From: Rhodopirellula sp.
GTDB lineage: Bacteria; Planctomycetota; Planctomycetia; Pirellulales; Thermoguttaceae
NCBI GenBank assembly: GCA_012728855.1
Contig: JAAYEH010000101.1
Location: 62,001-126,000 of the forward strand
DNA: 64,000 bases
Direction: 5' to 3'
Shown here: positions 1-8,878 of the stretch, piece by piece
How the letters are laid out: the number at the start of each line of letters is the position of its first letter
Position numbering within the stretch: position 1 is the stretch's first letter
The notes under the pieces: generated by a model
Told to the model about the DNA's origin: nothing
Databases searched by the model: none
What the model saw: the letters and a program-made list of their open reading frames with translations, nothing else
Position numbers and translations under genes: made by a program

Positions 1-1360
1 CGGATGGGTAATAGTGATAGATGACCTTCCAGGGCCCTTCGCGATAGCAGGTGAAGTAGTCGGTGCGGTGCGGCGCGTGCGGATAGTGCATGAGGAACGA
101 CTCCTCGCGGCTGCTGTCGCGATTGCCGGTCAGCAGCGTATCGAGGCGCCGGCCGTCGACCGCGTAGTTCGTCGGCGACGGGATGCCGGCCAGCGCCAAT
201 GTAGTGGGAAAGATGTCGTAAACGGCGGCCTGCTGACTCTGGATCGCGCCGGCGGCGATGGGCAGACGCTTCTGGTGCAGATTGTCCGCGGCGACTTTCG
301 CCCAAGCGGCGATGAAGGGGACTCGCATGCCCCCCTCGTAGTGCGCGCCTTTCTTGCCCCGGAGCGGAGCGGCGCAGGCCACCTCATGCTGATGGCCCAG
401 CGGCGCGTCGGAGCCGTTGTCGCCGAGGAAGAATACGAGCGTGTTCTCCGCAACTCCCAGCGCATCGAGATGGTCGAGCAGGTCGCCAAGCGACTTGTCC
501 ATCCCCTCGATCAACGTGGCAAACGCCTGCGCGGGCGCAGGCTTGCCGGAGTCGCGATAGTGATCGGCGAAGCGGGGGTCGCTCTGGAACGGCGCGTGGA
601 CCGCGTAATGCGCCAGATACAGGAAGAACGGCTTGCCGGCGTCAACGGCATCGCTGACCCCGGACTTGGCCTCGATGGAAAGCGCCTCGGTGAGGAAGGT
701 CTCGGTGCCGTGGTATTTTTCCAGATGCGGAACAGCGCTTTGGGAGCGGCGGGTGCCTTGCCCAAAATTCTCCGTTCCGTAATAGCTGCCAGGCGCGCCG
801 ATCGATGCGCCGCCGATATTGACGTCGAAACCGAGGTTCCGCGGATCCGCTCCTTCCGACTCGCGCGGCCCGAAATGGCCTTTTCCCACGTGGATGGTGC
901 GATAGCCGTTGGCCCCCAGCAGCCTTGCCAGGGTCACGTCGGTCTCTTTCAATCCCTGCCAGTTCCATTGCGGCGGACCGTGCGGACCGGCGTTGTCCTT
1001 GTCCGGATTGATCCAGTTGGTGGTGCGGTGCCGCGCGGCGTTCTGGCCGGTCATGATGCAGATCCGCGTGGGCGAACAAACGCTCATCGCGTAGAAATGG
1101 TTAAAACGGACGCCTCGCGCGGCGAGCCGATCCATGTTCGGCGTGCGGTAGTAGTCGTTCAACGGATGACGCTTCGGTTGGCCGCTCGCGTCGGTCAGAA
1201 ACGGCACGGAGGTGTCCATCACCCCCATGTCGTCGACAAGAAAGATGACGATGTTGGGCGGCGGCGCGGCGGCGCGGGACGAGTCGGCTGCCAGCGCCGG
1301 GCAAAGTGAAGCGACCGACAAAACCGATAACGCCGCGAGAGTAAGGAGGGGTGTCTTCAT
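1..1360 (-). CDS. Secreted sulfatase, C-terminus cut by window edge
   Basis: Type I sulfatase of the alkaline phosphatase superfamily, hydrolysing sulfate esters outside the cytoplasm. The first 25 residues form a Sec signal peptide ending ALAA. Metal-binding DD lies at residues 43-44 in IFLVDDMG. The active-site motif C-S-P-T-R has its cysteine at residue 95, the residue converted to formylglycine in this family. Later motifs HVGKGHFG and FFLGDNGSDAPLGH fit the metal and substrate site. The ATG at 1360 overlaps the TGA of the upstream sulfatase (ATGA), so the two are translationally coupled. About 453 codons are visible with no stop before position 1, so the C-terminus lies outside the window. 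The substrate cannot be told from sequence; sulfated glycans are usual targets in planctomycetes. Confidence 0.93.
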   Translation of the reverse strand, partial: MKTPLLTLAALSVLSVASLCPALAADSSRAAAPPPNIVIFLVDDMGVMDTSVPFLTDASGQPKRHPLNDYYRTPNMDRLAARGVRFNHFYAMSVCSPTRICIMTGQNAARHRTTNWINPDKDNAGPHGPPQWNWQGLKETDVTLARLLGANGYRTIHVGKGHFGPRESEGADPRNLGFDVNIGGASIGAPGSYYGTENFGQGTRRSQSAVPHLEKYHGTETFLTEALSIEAKSGVSDAVDAGKPFFLYLAHYAVHAPFQSDPRFADHYRDSGKPAPAQAFATLIEGMDKSLGDLLDHLDALGVAENTLVFFLGDNGSDAPLGHQHEVACAAPLRGKKGAHYEGGMRVPFIAAWAKVAADNLHQKRLPIAAGAIQSQQAAVYDIFPTTLALAGIPSPTNYAVDGRRLDTLLTGNRDSSREESFLMHYPHAPHRTDYFTCYREGPWKVIYHYYPS

Positions 1361-2685
1361 GGCAAGGGACTCTTCGTGGTCTGCTCGAACCGCCGGTCGA
1401 GTTCGGCGGGGCGAGCGTCTTGAAACCGATCGAGCACCGCTTGAAGCCGTTTCGCTGCCGCCGCCGCGGATTTGCCTTCAAGTTGGGTGAAGTTCAACGG
1501 GCTCGTTTCATCGGGATCGGCGACCAGATCGAAAAAACGCCCGTCACGGTAGAGCTTATGCCGATGATCCCATGCGAATTCGCGCACTGTCCTATCCGCC
1601 CGCTGGCGCGGTGAATACCAGCAGTAAAGCCAGTCTCGCGGGATACCTCGCTCGCCTCGCAGTTGCGGCAGAAAACTGACGCCATCGATATCCGTGGGCA
1701 CGGCCACTCCGGCCGCCTCGCACATCGTGGGGAGAAAATCGGCAGTGCTGATCAGATCGCGGTTGACGCGGCCTTCCCGGATCTTGGCGGGCCAACTGGC
1801 GATGAAAGGGACATGCGTGCCGTGGCGGGTGGTGCTCCCCTTGCCGCCGCGATAGTCACTGCCCTGGAATCGGCTGGTCACACTGCGGTGCGTGCCGTTG
1901 TCGCCGATGAACATCAACAGCGTGTTATCGCGGATGCCCAATTCGGCCAGTTTGGCATCGACGCGGCCGACCATTTTGTCCATCCAGGCCGTCATCTCGG
2001 CAAAGTGCTTGAGATGGCGGTTCTCTCTTTCGCCGACCGTGTTCGGATCCCAGTCGGGGCTGTCCGGCGTGGCCTGGAACGGATCGTGCGTGAGGATCAT
2101 CGGGTAGTACAAGAAGAAGGGGCCGCCCTTGTGGCGGGTGAGGAAGTCGAGCGCGAAGTCGTTGACCAGACCCGGCCCGTACTCGCCGCCTGTGAAATCC
2201 TTCTCGACGCCTTCGTACTCCAGCCCCGGGTTGGCGTACCGTGGCGGGCGGCGCGTGTGCTGCCAGAGGCAGGCTTCATCGAACCCGAAGTGCCGCGGTG
2301 CGTCCGACTCGCGTCCGAGTTGCCATTTGCCGCAAATGCCTGTGGCGTAGCCGGCCTGCTTGAGTCGATGGGCGAAGGTTGTCTCGCTCCGCGGCAGCGT
2401 GCCGAAGTTCAGGTAGTTTCGGACGTTGTAGCGTCCGGTCATCAGTTGCACCCGCGTCGGCGTACACAGCGGCAAGGTATGGCACTGTTCGAAACGCGCG
2501 CCCGCCGCGGCCAGCCGATCGAGATGGGGCGTGCGATACGACTCGCCGCCGTTGGCCGTCACGCATTCATAGCCGAAATCATCGGCCATGATAAGGATCA
2601 AGTCGGGACGCGGCGCGTCCAACGCGGAGCTGACCGCAGCGAAGATCAAGGAGAGAATCACGGCAGAGAACGGCGCCTTGGTCAT
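1357..2685 (-). CDS. Secreted sulfatase
   Basis: Complete 442-residue sulfatase of the same superfamily as its downstream neighbour. The start at 2685 was chosen because it gives a clean signal peptide (MTKAPFSAVILSLIFAAVSS); longer in-frame extensions are not signal-like. Metal ligands D35-D36 sit in LIMADDFG, and the C-T-P-T-R motif places the catalytic cysteine at residue 74. GICGKWQLG and FIGDNGTH are the lysine and metal-site motifs. It is the first gene of a two-sulfatase operon, and its stop overlaps the next start. The two proteins differ clearly, so they probably act on different sulfate positions or glycans. Formylglycine formation would need a maturase encoded elsewhere. Confidence 0.93.
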   Translation of the reverse strand: MTKAPFSAVILSLIFAAVSSALDAPRPDLILIMADDFGYECVTANGGESYRTPHLDRLAAAGARFEQCHTLPLCTPTRVQLMTGRYNVRNYLNFGTLPRSETTFAHRLKQAGYATGICGKWQLGRESDAPRHFGFDEACLWQHTRRPPRYANPGLEYEGVEKDFTGGEYGPGLVNDFALDFLTRHKGGPFFLYYPMILTHDPFQATPDSPDWDPNTVGERENRHLKHFAEMTAWMDKMVGRVDAKLAELGIRDNTLLMFIGDNGTHRSVTSRFQGSDYRGGKGSTTRHGTHVPFIASWPAKIREGRVNRDLISTADFLPTMCEAAGVAVPTDIDGVSFLPQLRGERGIPRDWLYCWYSPRQRADRTVREFAWDHRHKLYRDGRFFDLVADPDETSPLNFTQLEGKSAAAAAKRLQAVLDRFQDARPAELDRRFEQTTKSPLP

Positions 2686-3093
2686 GTCTTCGCTTGCTGG
2701 TTGCCGTGTATCGCCACCCAGTCCCCGTTGAGGACGGAAAAAGGCATCCGTGCCTTGCGAGGCACTCCGTTGCGTTGTTCCAGCCGGCCGCCGGTCAGTT
2801 CCACGGTACCCAACCCTGGCATCCCAAGGGCGCGCCGGCCTCCGGGTTGCCGAGGTTGTTTCTTTCCAGCCTTCCGGCCCAGCCACTGTCTACTGTCCAA
2901 TCCGCCCGAATGTGCGGCTTCAAAATCAGACCCTCTCGGCGCGAGCGACAAGTTGTTTCGCGAGCCGACCCTATGACGATGCCAAACCGCGACGCACCTG
3001 TCAAGCACCCAAAACGAAAATCTTTTTATTTGGCGGGTCTCCGAGAAAAATTCTTTGCGCTTCGCGCCCCGCGCAGCGCGGCCGCGAGGCAGC
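2686..3093. other. Intergenic, asnA to sulfatase operon
   Basis: About 410 bases between the asnA stop and the sulfatase start, both on the minus strand. It must carry the sulfatase promoter. An AT-rich patch near 3018-3055, unlike the GC-rich surroundings, is the likeliest promoter area, but no convincing -35/-10 pair was found. No open frame here looks like a gene. Confidence 0.5.
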
Positions 3094-4134
3094 TTAGAGC
3101 AAGGGGATGTTCGCCGCTTGACAAGCCTTCTGCATCGATTCCGGCCAGATGCCGACGCTCACTTCCCCGACGTGCGCGGTCCGCAACAGAAACATCGCCA
3201 GCCGCGACTGCCCGATGCCACCGCCCATCGTCTGCGGCAATTCGCCGTTGAGCAACATGCGGTGGAAGGGCAATTCGGCCCGCTGCTGAAGCCCACGGAT
3301 TCTCAATTGCTCCACGAGCATCGCGGCATCGACACGGATGCCCATCGAGGAAATCTCGAAGGCGCGTTTCAAGACCGGATTCCAGAGGAAAATGTCGCCG
3401 TTGAGCCCGCGGCCGCCGTCGGAGCGGGGCGTGCTCCAGTCGTCATAGTCGGGAGCGCGGCCGTCGTGCGGTTGTCCGTCGGAAAGCATGCCGCCGATTC
3501 CCATGACGAACACGGCGCCGTGTTCGGCGACGATCTGTTCCTCGCGCTGCCGCGGCGCGAGCTTGGGGTACATGCGGCACAGATCTTCGGTGGTAACGAA
3601 AAAGATCTTTTCCGGCAAGATCGGGCGGATCGAAGAGAACTGCGAGGCAATGTGGAACTCGGTGCGGCAGATCACGTCGTAGATCGAGCGGACAGTCGCT
3701 TCGAGCGTCGAACGGTTCCGCTCTTCGGGGGCGATGATCTTCTCCCAATCCCATTGGTCGACGTAAATCGAGTGGATCGCGTCCAGCGTCTCATCGGGCC
3801 GCAGGGCGTTCATGTCCGTGTAGATTCCCTCGCCGACCGCGAAGCCGTAGCGAGCCAGAGCCATCCGTTTCCATTTCGCCAGCGACTGGACGATTTCCAC
3901 CTCGCAATCGCCGTCGTCCTTCACGCGAAAGCGGACCGGCCGCTCCACGCCGTTGAGGTCGTCGTTCACGCCCGTTCCGCTGCGGACGAACAGCGGCGCC
4001 GTTACTCGCCGAAGGTTGAGCGATTCGGCCAGATTACGTTCGAAGAAGTCCTTGATGTCCTTAATGGCGGCTTCGATCTGGTGGATGGACAAGAGCGGGC
4101 GGTAGTCGTCGGGCAGGCCCCAGTGGTTTGGCAT
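3094..4134 (-). CDS. asnA: Aspartate-ammonia ligase
   Basis: AsnA makes asparagine from aspartate, ammonia and ATP in the cytoplasm, using a class II aminoacyl-tRNA-synthetase-like fold. The protein is about 346 residues (E. coli AsnA is 330). Family landmarks include SGTGVNDDLNGVERPV near the N-terminus, AKWKRMAL, EGIYTDMNALRPDE, VDQWDWEK, LNGDIFLWNP, and the C-terminal MGGGIGQSRLAMFLL. The ATG at 4134 is 7 bases after an AAGGA; an ATG two codons upstream (4140) is too close to that site but cannot be excluded. Two strong terminator hairpins end only about 65 bases upstream, so either a promoter sits in that short gap or the hairpins act as a leader attenuator. Confidence 0.95.
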   Translation of the reverse strand: MPNHWGLPDDYRPLLSIHQIEAAIKDIKDFFERNLAESLNLRRVTAPLFVRSGTGVNDDLNGVERPVRFRVKDDGDCEVEIVQSLAKWKRMALARYGFAVGEGIYTDMNALRPDETLDAIHSIYVDQWDWEKIIAPEERNRSTLEATVRSIYDVICRTEFHIASQFSSIRPILPEKIFFVTTEDLCRMYPKLAPRQREEQIVAEHGAVFVMGIGGMLSDGQPHDGRAPDYDDWSTPRSDGGRGLNGDIFLWNPVLKRAFEISSMGIRVDAAMLVEQLRIRGLQQRAELPFHRMLLNGELPQTMGGGIGQSRLAMFLLRTAHVGEVSVGIWPESMQKACQAANIPLL

Positions 4135-4198
4135 CGGCATATCCTTCGGCGGAGATCGATCGCGGTGCGGGAAGACGCCATTGTGGAGCAAGCGCGCG

Positions 4199-4225
4199 AA
4201 AAAATCCACCCTTGCCGGGTGGATT
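4199..4225 (-). terminator. Intrinsic terminator upstream of asnA
   Basis: On the minus strand, AATCCACCC, a 5-base loop and GGGTGGATT form a perfect 9-bp stem running into a T tract. It lies 65-90 bases upstream of asnA and just after another terminator, so it either ends degP transcripts or regulates asnA. Confidence 0.85.
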
Positions 4226-4230
4226 GCCAA

Positions 4231-4302
4231 GAAAAAACCTCCGGGCGTCCGGGCGGGGTAAGCGATAGACCGCTGCTTACCCGCCCACGACGCCGGAGGT
4301 TT
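4231..4302 (-). terminator. Long intrinsic terminator after degP
   Basis: A long, slightly bulged inverted repeat: AAACCTCCGG (4235-4244) pairs with CCGGAGGTTT (4293-4302), then CGTC/GACG, then GGGCGGGGTAAGC (4251-4263) with GCTTACCCGCCC (4275-4286, one bulged G). On the minus strand the stem ends in a run of T. It is oriented to stop transcription coming from degP. Confidence 0.8.
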
Positions 4303-4307
4303 GGGTG

Positions 4308-4340
4308 TGCCGCCGGCGCGAGGCGAAAGCGCCGGCGGCA
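4308..4340. repeat. Perfect 12-bp hairpin after degP stop
   Basis: TGCCGCCGGCGC (4308-4319) and GCGCCGGCGGCA (4329-4340) are perfect inverted copies around a 9-base loop. There is no T tract, so it may protect the degP 3' end or be a palindromic repeat rather than a terminator. Confidence 0.7.
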
Positions 4341-4360
4341 ACGCTGTTCCTGCTGCAAGC

Positions 4361-5929
4361 CTACTTCTCCGATCGCAGGACGACGAAACTTGAGCCGGTT
4401 TCGGTCCGTACCAGCAACAGAACCCCCTTGGCGAGCGATTCATCGCTGACGGCCTTCTCGAAATCTTCGGCGGACTTGATCGGCTTGCGGGCCGCTTCCA
4501 GGATAACCATGCCGGTTTCAAGGCCGGCTCGGTCCGCCAGACTGCCCGATTCAATGCCGGTAATCACGACCCCGTGGTCGGCTTTCACGTCGAGTTGCTC
4601 GGCGACCTCGGCGGTGAGCGTCTCGACTTCCAGTCCGAGCTTCTCGAAGCGAGATGCCTCGGCCTCGCTGTCTTTCGATCTCTTTTCCCGCATGGACGCC
4701 AGACCGTAATCTTCTGGCTGCGGCTCCAGGGTGACGCCAAGCTTGACTCGCTTGCCGTCGCGGACAACCACCATTTCGGCGCCCTTGTTAACCGGAGTCT
4801 GCTCCACGACACCCTGCAACTCCTGCGGGCTGCTTACCTCCCGTCCGGCGAACTCCACGATCACATCGCCCGGCTCCAACCCGGCTTTCGCGGCCGGAGT
4901 TCCTTCTTGGACGTTGGAAACCACGACGCCCTGTTTCGCCTTGACGCCGAACTGCTCGGCCAACTGGTGAGTCACCGGCTGGATCATCACGCCCAGGTAA
5001 GCCCGGCGGACAACACCTTTCTCGATCAACTGATTGCTGACCCACTTGGCCAAGTTAATGGGAATTGCGAAACCGACCCCCTGGTTGCCGCCGCTCCGCG
5101 AGTGGATCGCGGTGTTGATGCCAACCACTTCGCCATCGAGATTCACCAGCGGTCCTCCGCTATTGCCCGGGTTGATGGCGGCATCGGTCTGGATGAAGTT
5201 CTCGCGATCGGTGATGCCGATGCCGCGTCCCTTGGCGCTGATAATGCCGGCAGTCACGGTTCCTTCCAAGCCGAAGGGATCGCCCAGAGCCAACACCCAA
5301 TCGCCGACCATCGCTTGCTCACTGTCTCCGAGCTTTGCGGCCTTCAAGTCCTTGGCACCCTCGATATACACAACCGCCAGATCGGTCTTCGGATCGGTCT
5401 TGACCTTCGTGGCTTTCAACTCACGGCCGTCGTGCAGTCGGACGATGATATCGCCACCGCCCTCGACGACGTGGTTGTTCGTCAAGATGATTCCCGACTC
5501 GTCGATAATCACACCCGATCCGATCCCGCGGGCACGGTCTTGGGGGATCGATGGCACACCCCTGAAGAATCGCCGCATTTCCGGCTGCTCGCCAAAGAAA
5601 CCATCGCCGAAGAAATCTTCAAACGGAGTGCCTTTGAATTGCTCCATGGGGTTGCGGCCTTCGCGCGGCGACCGCTCCTCGGCCGACGCAAGTTTCGGCT
5701 CGTTGCGGATCATCACCACCGACGGAAGTACCGCATCCGCCGCTCCGCGGAAGGCGGTCGACAGGGTTTTCGCATAACTGGTCGCCTGCTCGCCTTTGGC
5801 GAGCGGTTCCGCCTTTTTCACTTCGGCAATGCCGGGCAACGCCCCCATCGCCAGAAAGCCCACCAGCGTCAGTACGGTTACGCCGGCAAGCCAAGCACGG
5901 AATTTCCTACCCTCTACTAAAGCTCTCAT
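4361..5929 (-). CDS. DegP/HtrA-family serine protease
   Basis: Periplasmic Do-type protease/chaperone, 522 residues. An N-terminal hydrophobic segment at about 11-32 serves as signal or anchor. The trypsin-like domain carries the full triad: H153 in LTNNHVVEG, D183 in KTDLAVV and S257 in NPGNSGGPL. Two PDZ domains follow at roughly 300-390 and 420-510, the usual DegP layout. The start at 5929 is preceded by AAAGGAGA. The gene is followed by three hairpins and appears monocistronic. The family degrades or refolds damaged envelope proteins. The exact paralogue (DegP, DegQ or MucD) cannot be assigned. Confidence 0.94.
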   Translation of the reverse strand: MRALVEGRKFRAWLAGVTVLTLVGFLAMGALPGIAEVKKAEPLAKGEQATSYAKTLSTAFRGAADAVLPSVVMIRNEPKLASAEERSPREGRNPMEQFKGTPFEDFFGDGFFGEQPEMRRFFRGVPSIPQDRARGIGSGVIIDESGIILTNNHVVEGGGDIIVRLHDGRELKATKVKTDPKTDLAVVYIEGAKDLKAAKLGDSEQAMVGDWVLALGDPFGLEGTVTAGIISAKGRGIGITDRENFIQTDAAINPGNSGGPLVNLDGEVVGINTAIHSRSGGNQGVGFAIPINLAKWVSNQLIEKGVVRRAYLGVMIQPVTHQLAEQFGVKAKQGVVVSNVQEGTPAAKAGLEPGDVIVEFAGREVSSPQELQGVVEQTPVNKGAEMVVVRDGKRVKLGVTLEPQPEDYGLASMREKRSKDSEAEASRFEKLGLEVETLTAEVAEQLDVKADHGVVITGIESGSLADRAGLETGMVILEAARKPIKSAEDFEKAVSDESLAKGVLLLVRTETGSSFVVLRSEK

Positions 5930-6307
5930 GACTCTGCTCTCCTTTGTGCTTTCAAAATACGCCGCAACACCGGACTACTTCGTTCACGGCCGCTTGTCCT
6001 AGGGATGTTGTTGCCGCAACCACCCGGTATGTTGCACCCGATTTCTGCTTACCTGCGAAAAACCAAGACACCCCAGAAGACGCTCTTTCGGGGGTTGTGC
6101 CACGCTCCTCTTTCCCCCCTTCGCGATCACGGCGTCCTCTGCGGTTTCCGTGGTTTTCCCGTTTTCTTCGTGACGGATCTGCTCCGAGACTTGAAGAGCC
6201 CATGACCGTTCAATAGACTGGTGCTGCACGATGCAAGCGAGCGGTGGGCAGGAACCGCCCCTGAGGACAACCGAGGTTATCCAACTTGATGCGTAAAGGG
6301 GATCGTG
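5930..6307. other. Divergent intergenic region, degP / superoxide reductase
   Basis: About 380 bases between two divergently transcribed genes, so it should hold both promoters. No clear consensus boxes were found. The stretch at about 6120-6180 resembles the low-complexity, ORF-free filler sequence often seen between planctomycete genes. No gene is supported. Confidence 0.5.
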
Positions 6308-6796
6308 ATGAAGCGACGTGATTTTTTTGCCGCGGCGGCGGGGATCGGCGCCGCGGGCGTGTTGGCAGGCACTACTTCTTCGGTGCTGGCGGCAGGCCGA
6401 CCGGCTGAGGAACCGCTCCAGATTTACAGGTGCAAGAAGTGCGGCACGATCGTGCAGATCTTCGTGCCCGGCCGGCCCTCGCTGGAGCACTGCGGGGAGC
6501 CGATGGAGTTGCTGGTCGAGAAGACCGAAGACAAGGGCCGCGAGAAGCATGTGCCGGTCATCGAGAAGATCGACGGCGGTTACCGCGTCAAAGTCGGCAG
6601 CGTCGCTCACCCGATGGCCGAAGACCATTGGATTGAAGGCATTCAACTCATCTTCGAGGATGGTGTTTGCTCGAAGGCATTGAAGCCGGGCGACAAGCCG
6701 GAAGCCGTCTTCATGACCGACGCCCAGGATGTGACCGCGCGTGCCTACTGCAACCTCCACGGGCTGTGGAAGAGCAGTGAAGCAGACCATCGTTAA
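6308..6796 (+). CDS. Tat-exported desulfoferrodoxin-type superoxide reductase
   Basis: Reduces superoxide to peroxide without making oxygen. The 162-residue protein begins MKRRDFFAAAAG, a twin-arginine signal ending near VLAAG, so it should be exported folded with its iron. The N-terminal desulforedoxin-like site is C42-x2-C45-x15-H61-C62, where the family usually has four cysteines. The catalytic SOR domain keeps all expected centre II ligands: H81, H101, H107, C148 and H151 (AYCNLH). The ATG at 6308 was preferred over the adjacent GTG at 6305 because AAGGGG is spaced properly for it. It stands alone, facing away from degP. Electron donors are not visible nearby. Confidence 0.9.
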   Translation: MKRRDFFAAAAGIGAAGVLAGTTSSVLAAGRPAEEPLQIYRCKKCGTIVQIFVPGRPSLEHCGEPMELLVEKTEDKGREKHVPVIEKIDGGYRVKVGSVAHPMAEDHWIEGIQLIFEDGVCSKALKPGDKPEAVFMTDAQDVTARAYCNLHGLWKSSEADHR

Positions 6797-6907
6797 CGGA
6801 ACAAGTGGGACGGTCCCGCCGTTTCGCTGCGGCTGAGAAGCAGGGCCGTCCTAGTTTTGTTGCCATGCAAGCACCGTTGCGCCCTCAATGCCTCGGAAGC
6901 CCCGCCG

Positions 6908-8860
6908 ATGACGAAGCTCCCACTATTTGCCTTATCGGCAGTCTTGCTATTCTGCTTGGATCCCGCCGCGAACTCGGTCTTGAACAAGTTCGGTTTGTGC
7001 CCAATGCGGTCGTTGCTTCTTGCCGCCCCGCCTGGCGGGGCTGACGGCGGCGACAAGCCGGCGGACGCTCCGCCGCGGACATTCTACGTCGATCCGGAAG
7101 ACGGCCGGGACGGCAATAATGGGCTGAGCGCGGATCACGCCTGGCAGAGCCTCGAGCGAGTCAACTCGGCGGAATTGAAGCCCGGCGACACGGTGCGGCT
7201 GAAATGCGGCGGACAATGGCGCGGTTCGCTCACTCCCCTCAGTGGAGACCCGCAGGCGCCCATCACCTATACATCTTACGGCAAAGGCCCCAAGCCTCTT
7301 CTCTTAGGATCGCGGCCGCGCAGCCGGCGGGAGGACTGGACGGAAGTTCAAGACGGCATTTGGGCGACTCTGCCGTTGGAATTTCGTCGCGGCGAAAAGA
7401 TAACTGATCTCGGTCGCAGCGAGTGGCGCCATCACCAGGAGGCGGGGGCTAAGATAACGCTCACTCACGAAGAAAACACCAACGGCCTCGTCGTCCGAGT
7501 CGCATGCGCCAATAGCGGCCAGAGATCCAATCACGTGCAGTTGTGGGGACCGAAGGTTCCGGTCGAGAAAGGCACCAGTCTGGATGTGAGCTTTCGCGCC
7601 CGCAGCAACATTCCTTTCCGGCTATCCGACATCGCGATCCACGAGGGCGCCGCTCCGTGGACTCGCTTCGCCGCCGGGGTCGTCCGAGGTGACGTCACCA
7701 CCGATTGGCAAGACTTCCAGGTCGTTTTGCAGCCAACGGAATCCTCGACCACCGGCCATCTGCACATCAACCTGGGCGGTATTCTGCCGGACGGGGCCAT
7801 CTTCGAGTTTCAATCCGGGAGCGCACACGTCGTCACCCCGAGCATCGCCGATCCGCTCGACGTCGACGTGGGCAACATCATCTTCGACCATGGCAAAGTG
7901 TGCGGCTGGAAGAAGTGGTCGATCGCCGCGCTCGATCAGCCCTACGACTACTATTATGACGGTCCTTCCGGGCGAGTTTTCCTCTGCGCCACGGCGAATC
8001 CCGCCACGCTGCACGACAGCATCGAATGCGCCATGAAGCGGCATGTGATCCATCAGAGCAACACGCACGATGTCGTCTACGACGGCTTGGCCGTGATGTA
8101 CGGCGCCGCCCACGGCTTCGGGGGAGGAAATACGCGTAATCTGGTGATTCGAAACTGCGATCTCGGCTACATCGGCGGAGGGCATCAGCTTACCAGACCG
8201 GATGGCGTTCCTGTACGCTTCGGCAACGCGATCGAGTTCTGGGGAGCGGCCAGCGATCATCTCGTCGAGAACTGCCGCATCTGGGAGGTCTACGACGCGG
8301 CGCTGACGAACCAGAACAACTCGGCGACCGTGCGGCAGGAAAACATCGTCTACCGCAACAACGTCATCTGGAATTGCGAGTACTCGTTTGAATACTGGAA
8401 CCATCCGGAGACTTCGGTGACGCGGAATATCCGCTTCGTCAACAATACCTGTGTCCATGCCGGCGTCGTCTGGTCCCACGCGCAACGGCCGGATCGCAAC
8501 GGCAGCCACCTCATGCTGTACAGCAATACGGCGGCGACGTCCGGCTTTGAAGTGAAGTACAACGTTTTCTGCAATGTCACGGATTGGGGAAGCCGCTATA
8601 CCGGCGGGTGGAAGACGCTGCCGGAGATGAGCCACAACCTCTGGTTCAGCACGGGCGGCGTGATGACCAACTGGTTCGGTAAACCGATCGAGAATTTCCA
8701 GGACTACCAGAAAACCACCGGGCTGGATTCGCAATCGCGATTCACCGATCCGATGTTCCTCGATCCCGCCCACGGGAATTACCGCCTCGCCCCCGATAGC
8801 CCCGCTCGCGCGATTCGGCCCGATGGGGGCCCTATCGGCGCTGAGATGCTGTGGAAGTGA
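6908..8860 (+). CDS. Secreted right-handed parallel beta-helix protein
   Basis: About 650 residues if started at 6908, where MTKLPLFALSAVLLFCL gives a signal peptide; an upstream ATG at 6857 adds a poorer leader. The N-terminal FYVDPEDGRDGNNG followed by a PGDTVRLKCGG turn is typical of pectate-lyase-like and DUF1565-type beta-helix enzymes. The middle section (about residues 200-310) looks like an inserted carbohydrate-binding jelly roll. The C-terminal half has the asparagine-rich rungs of a beta-helix (NCRIWEVYDAAL, YRNNVIWNCEYSFEYWNH) and ends with the GNYRLAPDSPA signature. The likely role is binding or cleaving an extracellular polysaccharide; the substrate is unknown. An 18-base gap separates it from the agarase-like gene, suggesting cotranscription. 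Confidence 0.8.
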   Translation: MTKLPLFALSAVLLFCLDPAANSVLNKFGLCPMRSLLLAAPPGGADGGDKPADAPPRTFYVDPEDGRDGNNGLSADHAWQSLERVNSAELKPGDTVRLKCGGQWRGSLTPLSGDPQAPITYTSYGKGPKPLLLGSRPRSRREDWTEVQDGIWATLPLEFRRGEKITDLGRSEWRHHQEAGAKITLTHEENTNGLVVRVACANSGQRSNHVQLWGPKVPVEKGTSLDVSFRARSNIPFRLSDIAIHEGAAPWTRFAAGVVRGDVTTDWQDFQVVLQPTESSTTGHLHINLGGILPDGAIFEFQSGSAHVVTPSIADPLDVDVGNIIFDHGKVCGWKKWSIAALDQPYDYYYDGPSGRVFLCATANPATLHDSIECAMKRHVIHQSNTHDVVYDGLAVMYGAAHGFGGGNTRNLVIRNCDLGYIGGGHQLTRPDGVPVRFGNAIEFWGAASDHLVENCRIWEVYDAALTNQNNSATVRQENIVYRNNVIWNCEYSFEYWNHPETSVTRNIRFVNNTCVHAGVVWSHAQRPDRNGSHLMLYSNTAATSGFEVKYNVFCNVTDWGSRYTGGWKTLPEMSHNLWFSTGGVMTNWFGKPIENFQDYQKTTGLDSQSRFTDPMFLDPAHGNYRLAPDSPARAIRPDGGPIGAEMLWK

Positions 8861-8878
8861 ACCCCAGAAAGGTTTGCC

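Noticed and set aside
1663..2976. 437-residue plus-strand open frame
   Set aside because: Antisense to the sulfatase, which has a signal peptide and the CTPTR active site.
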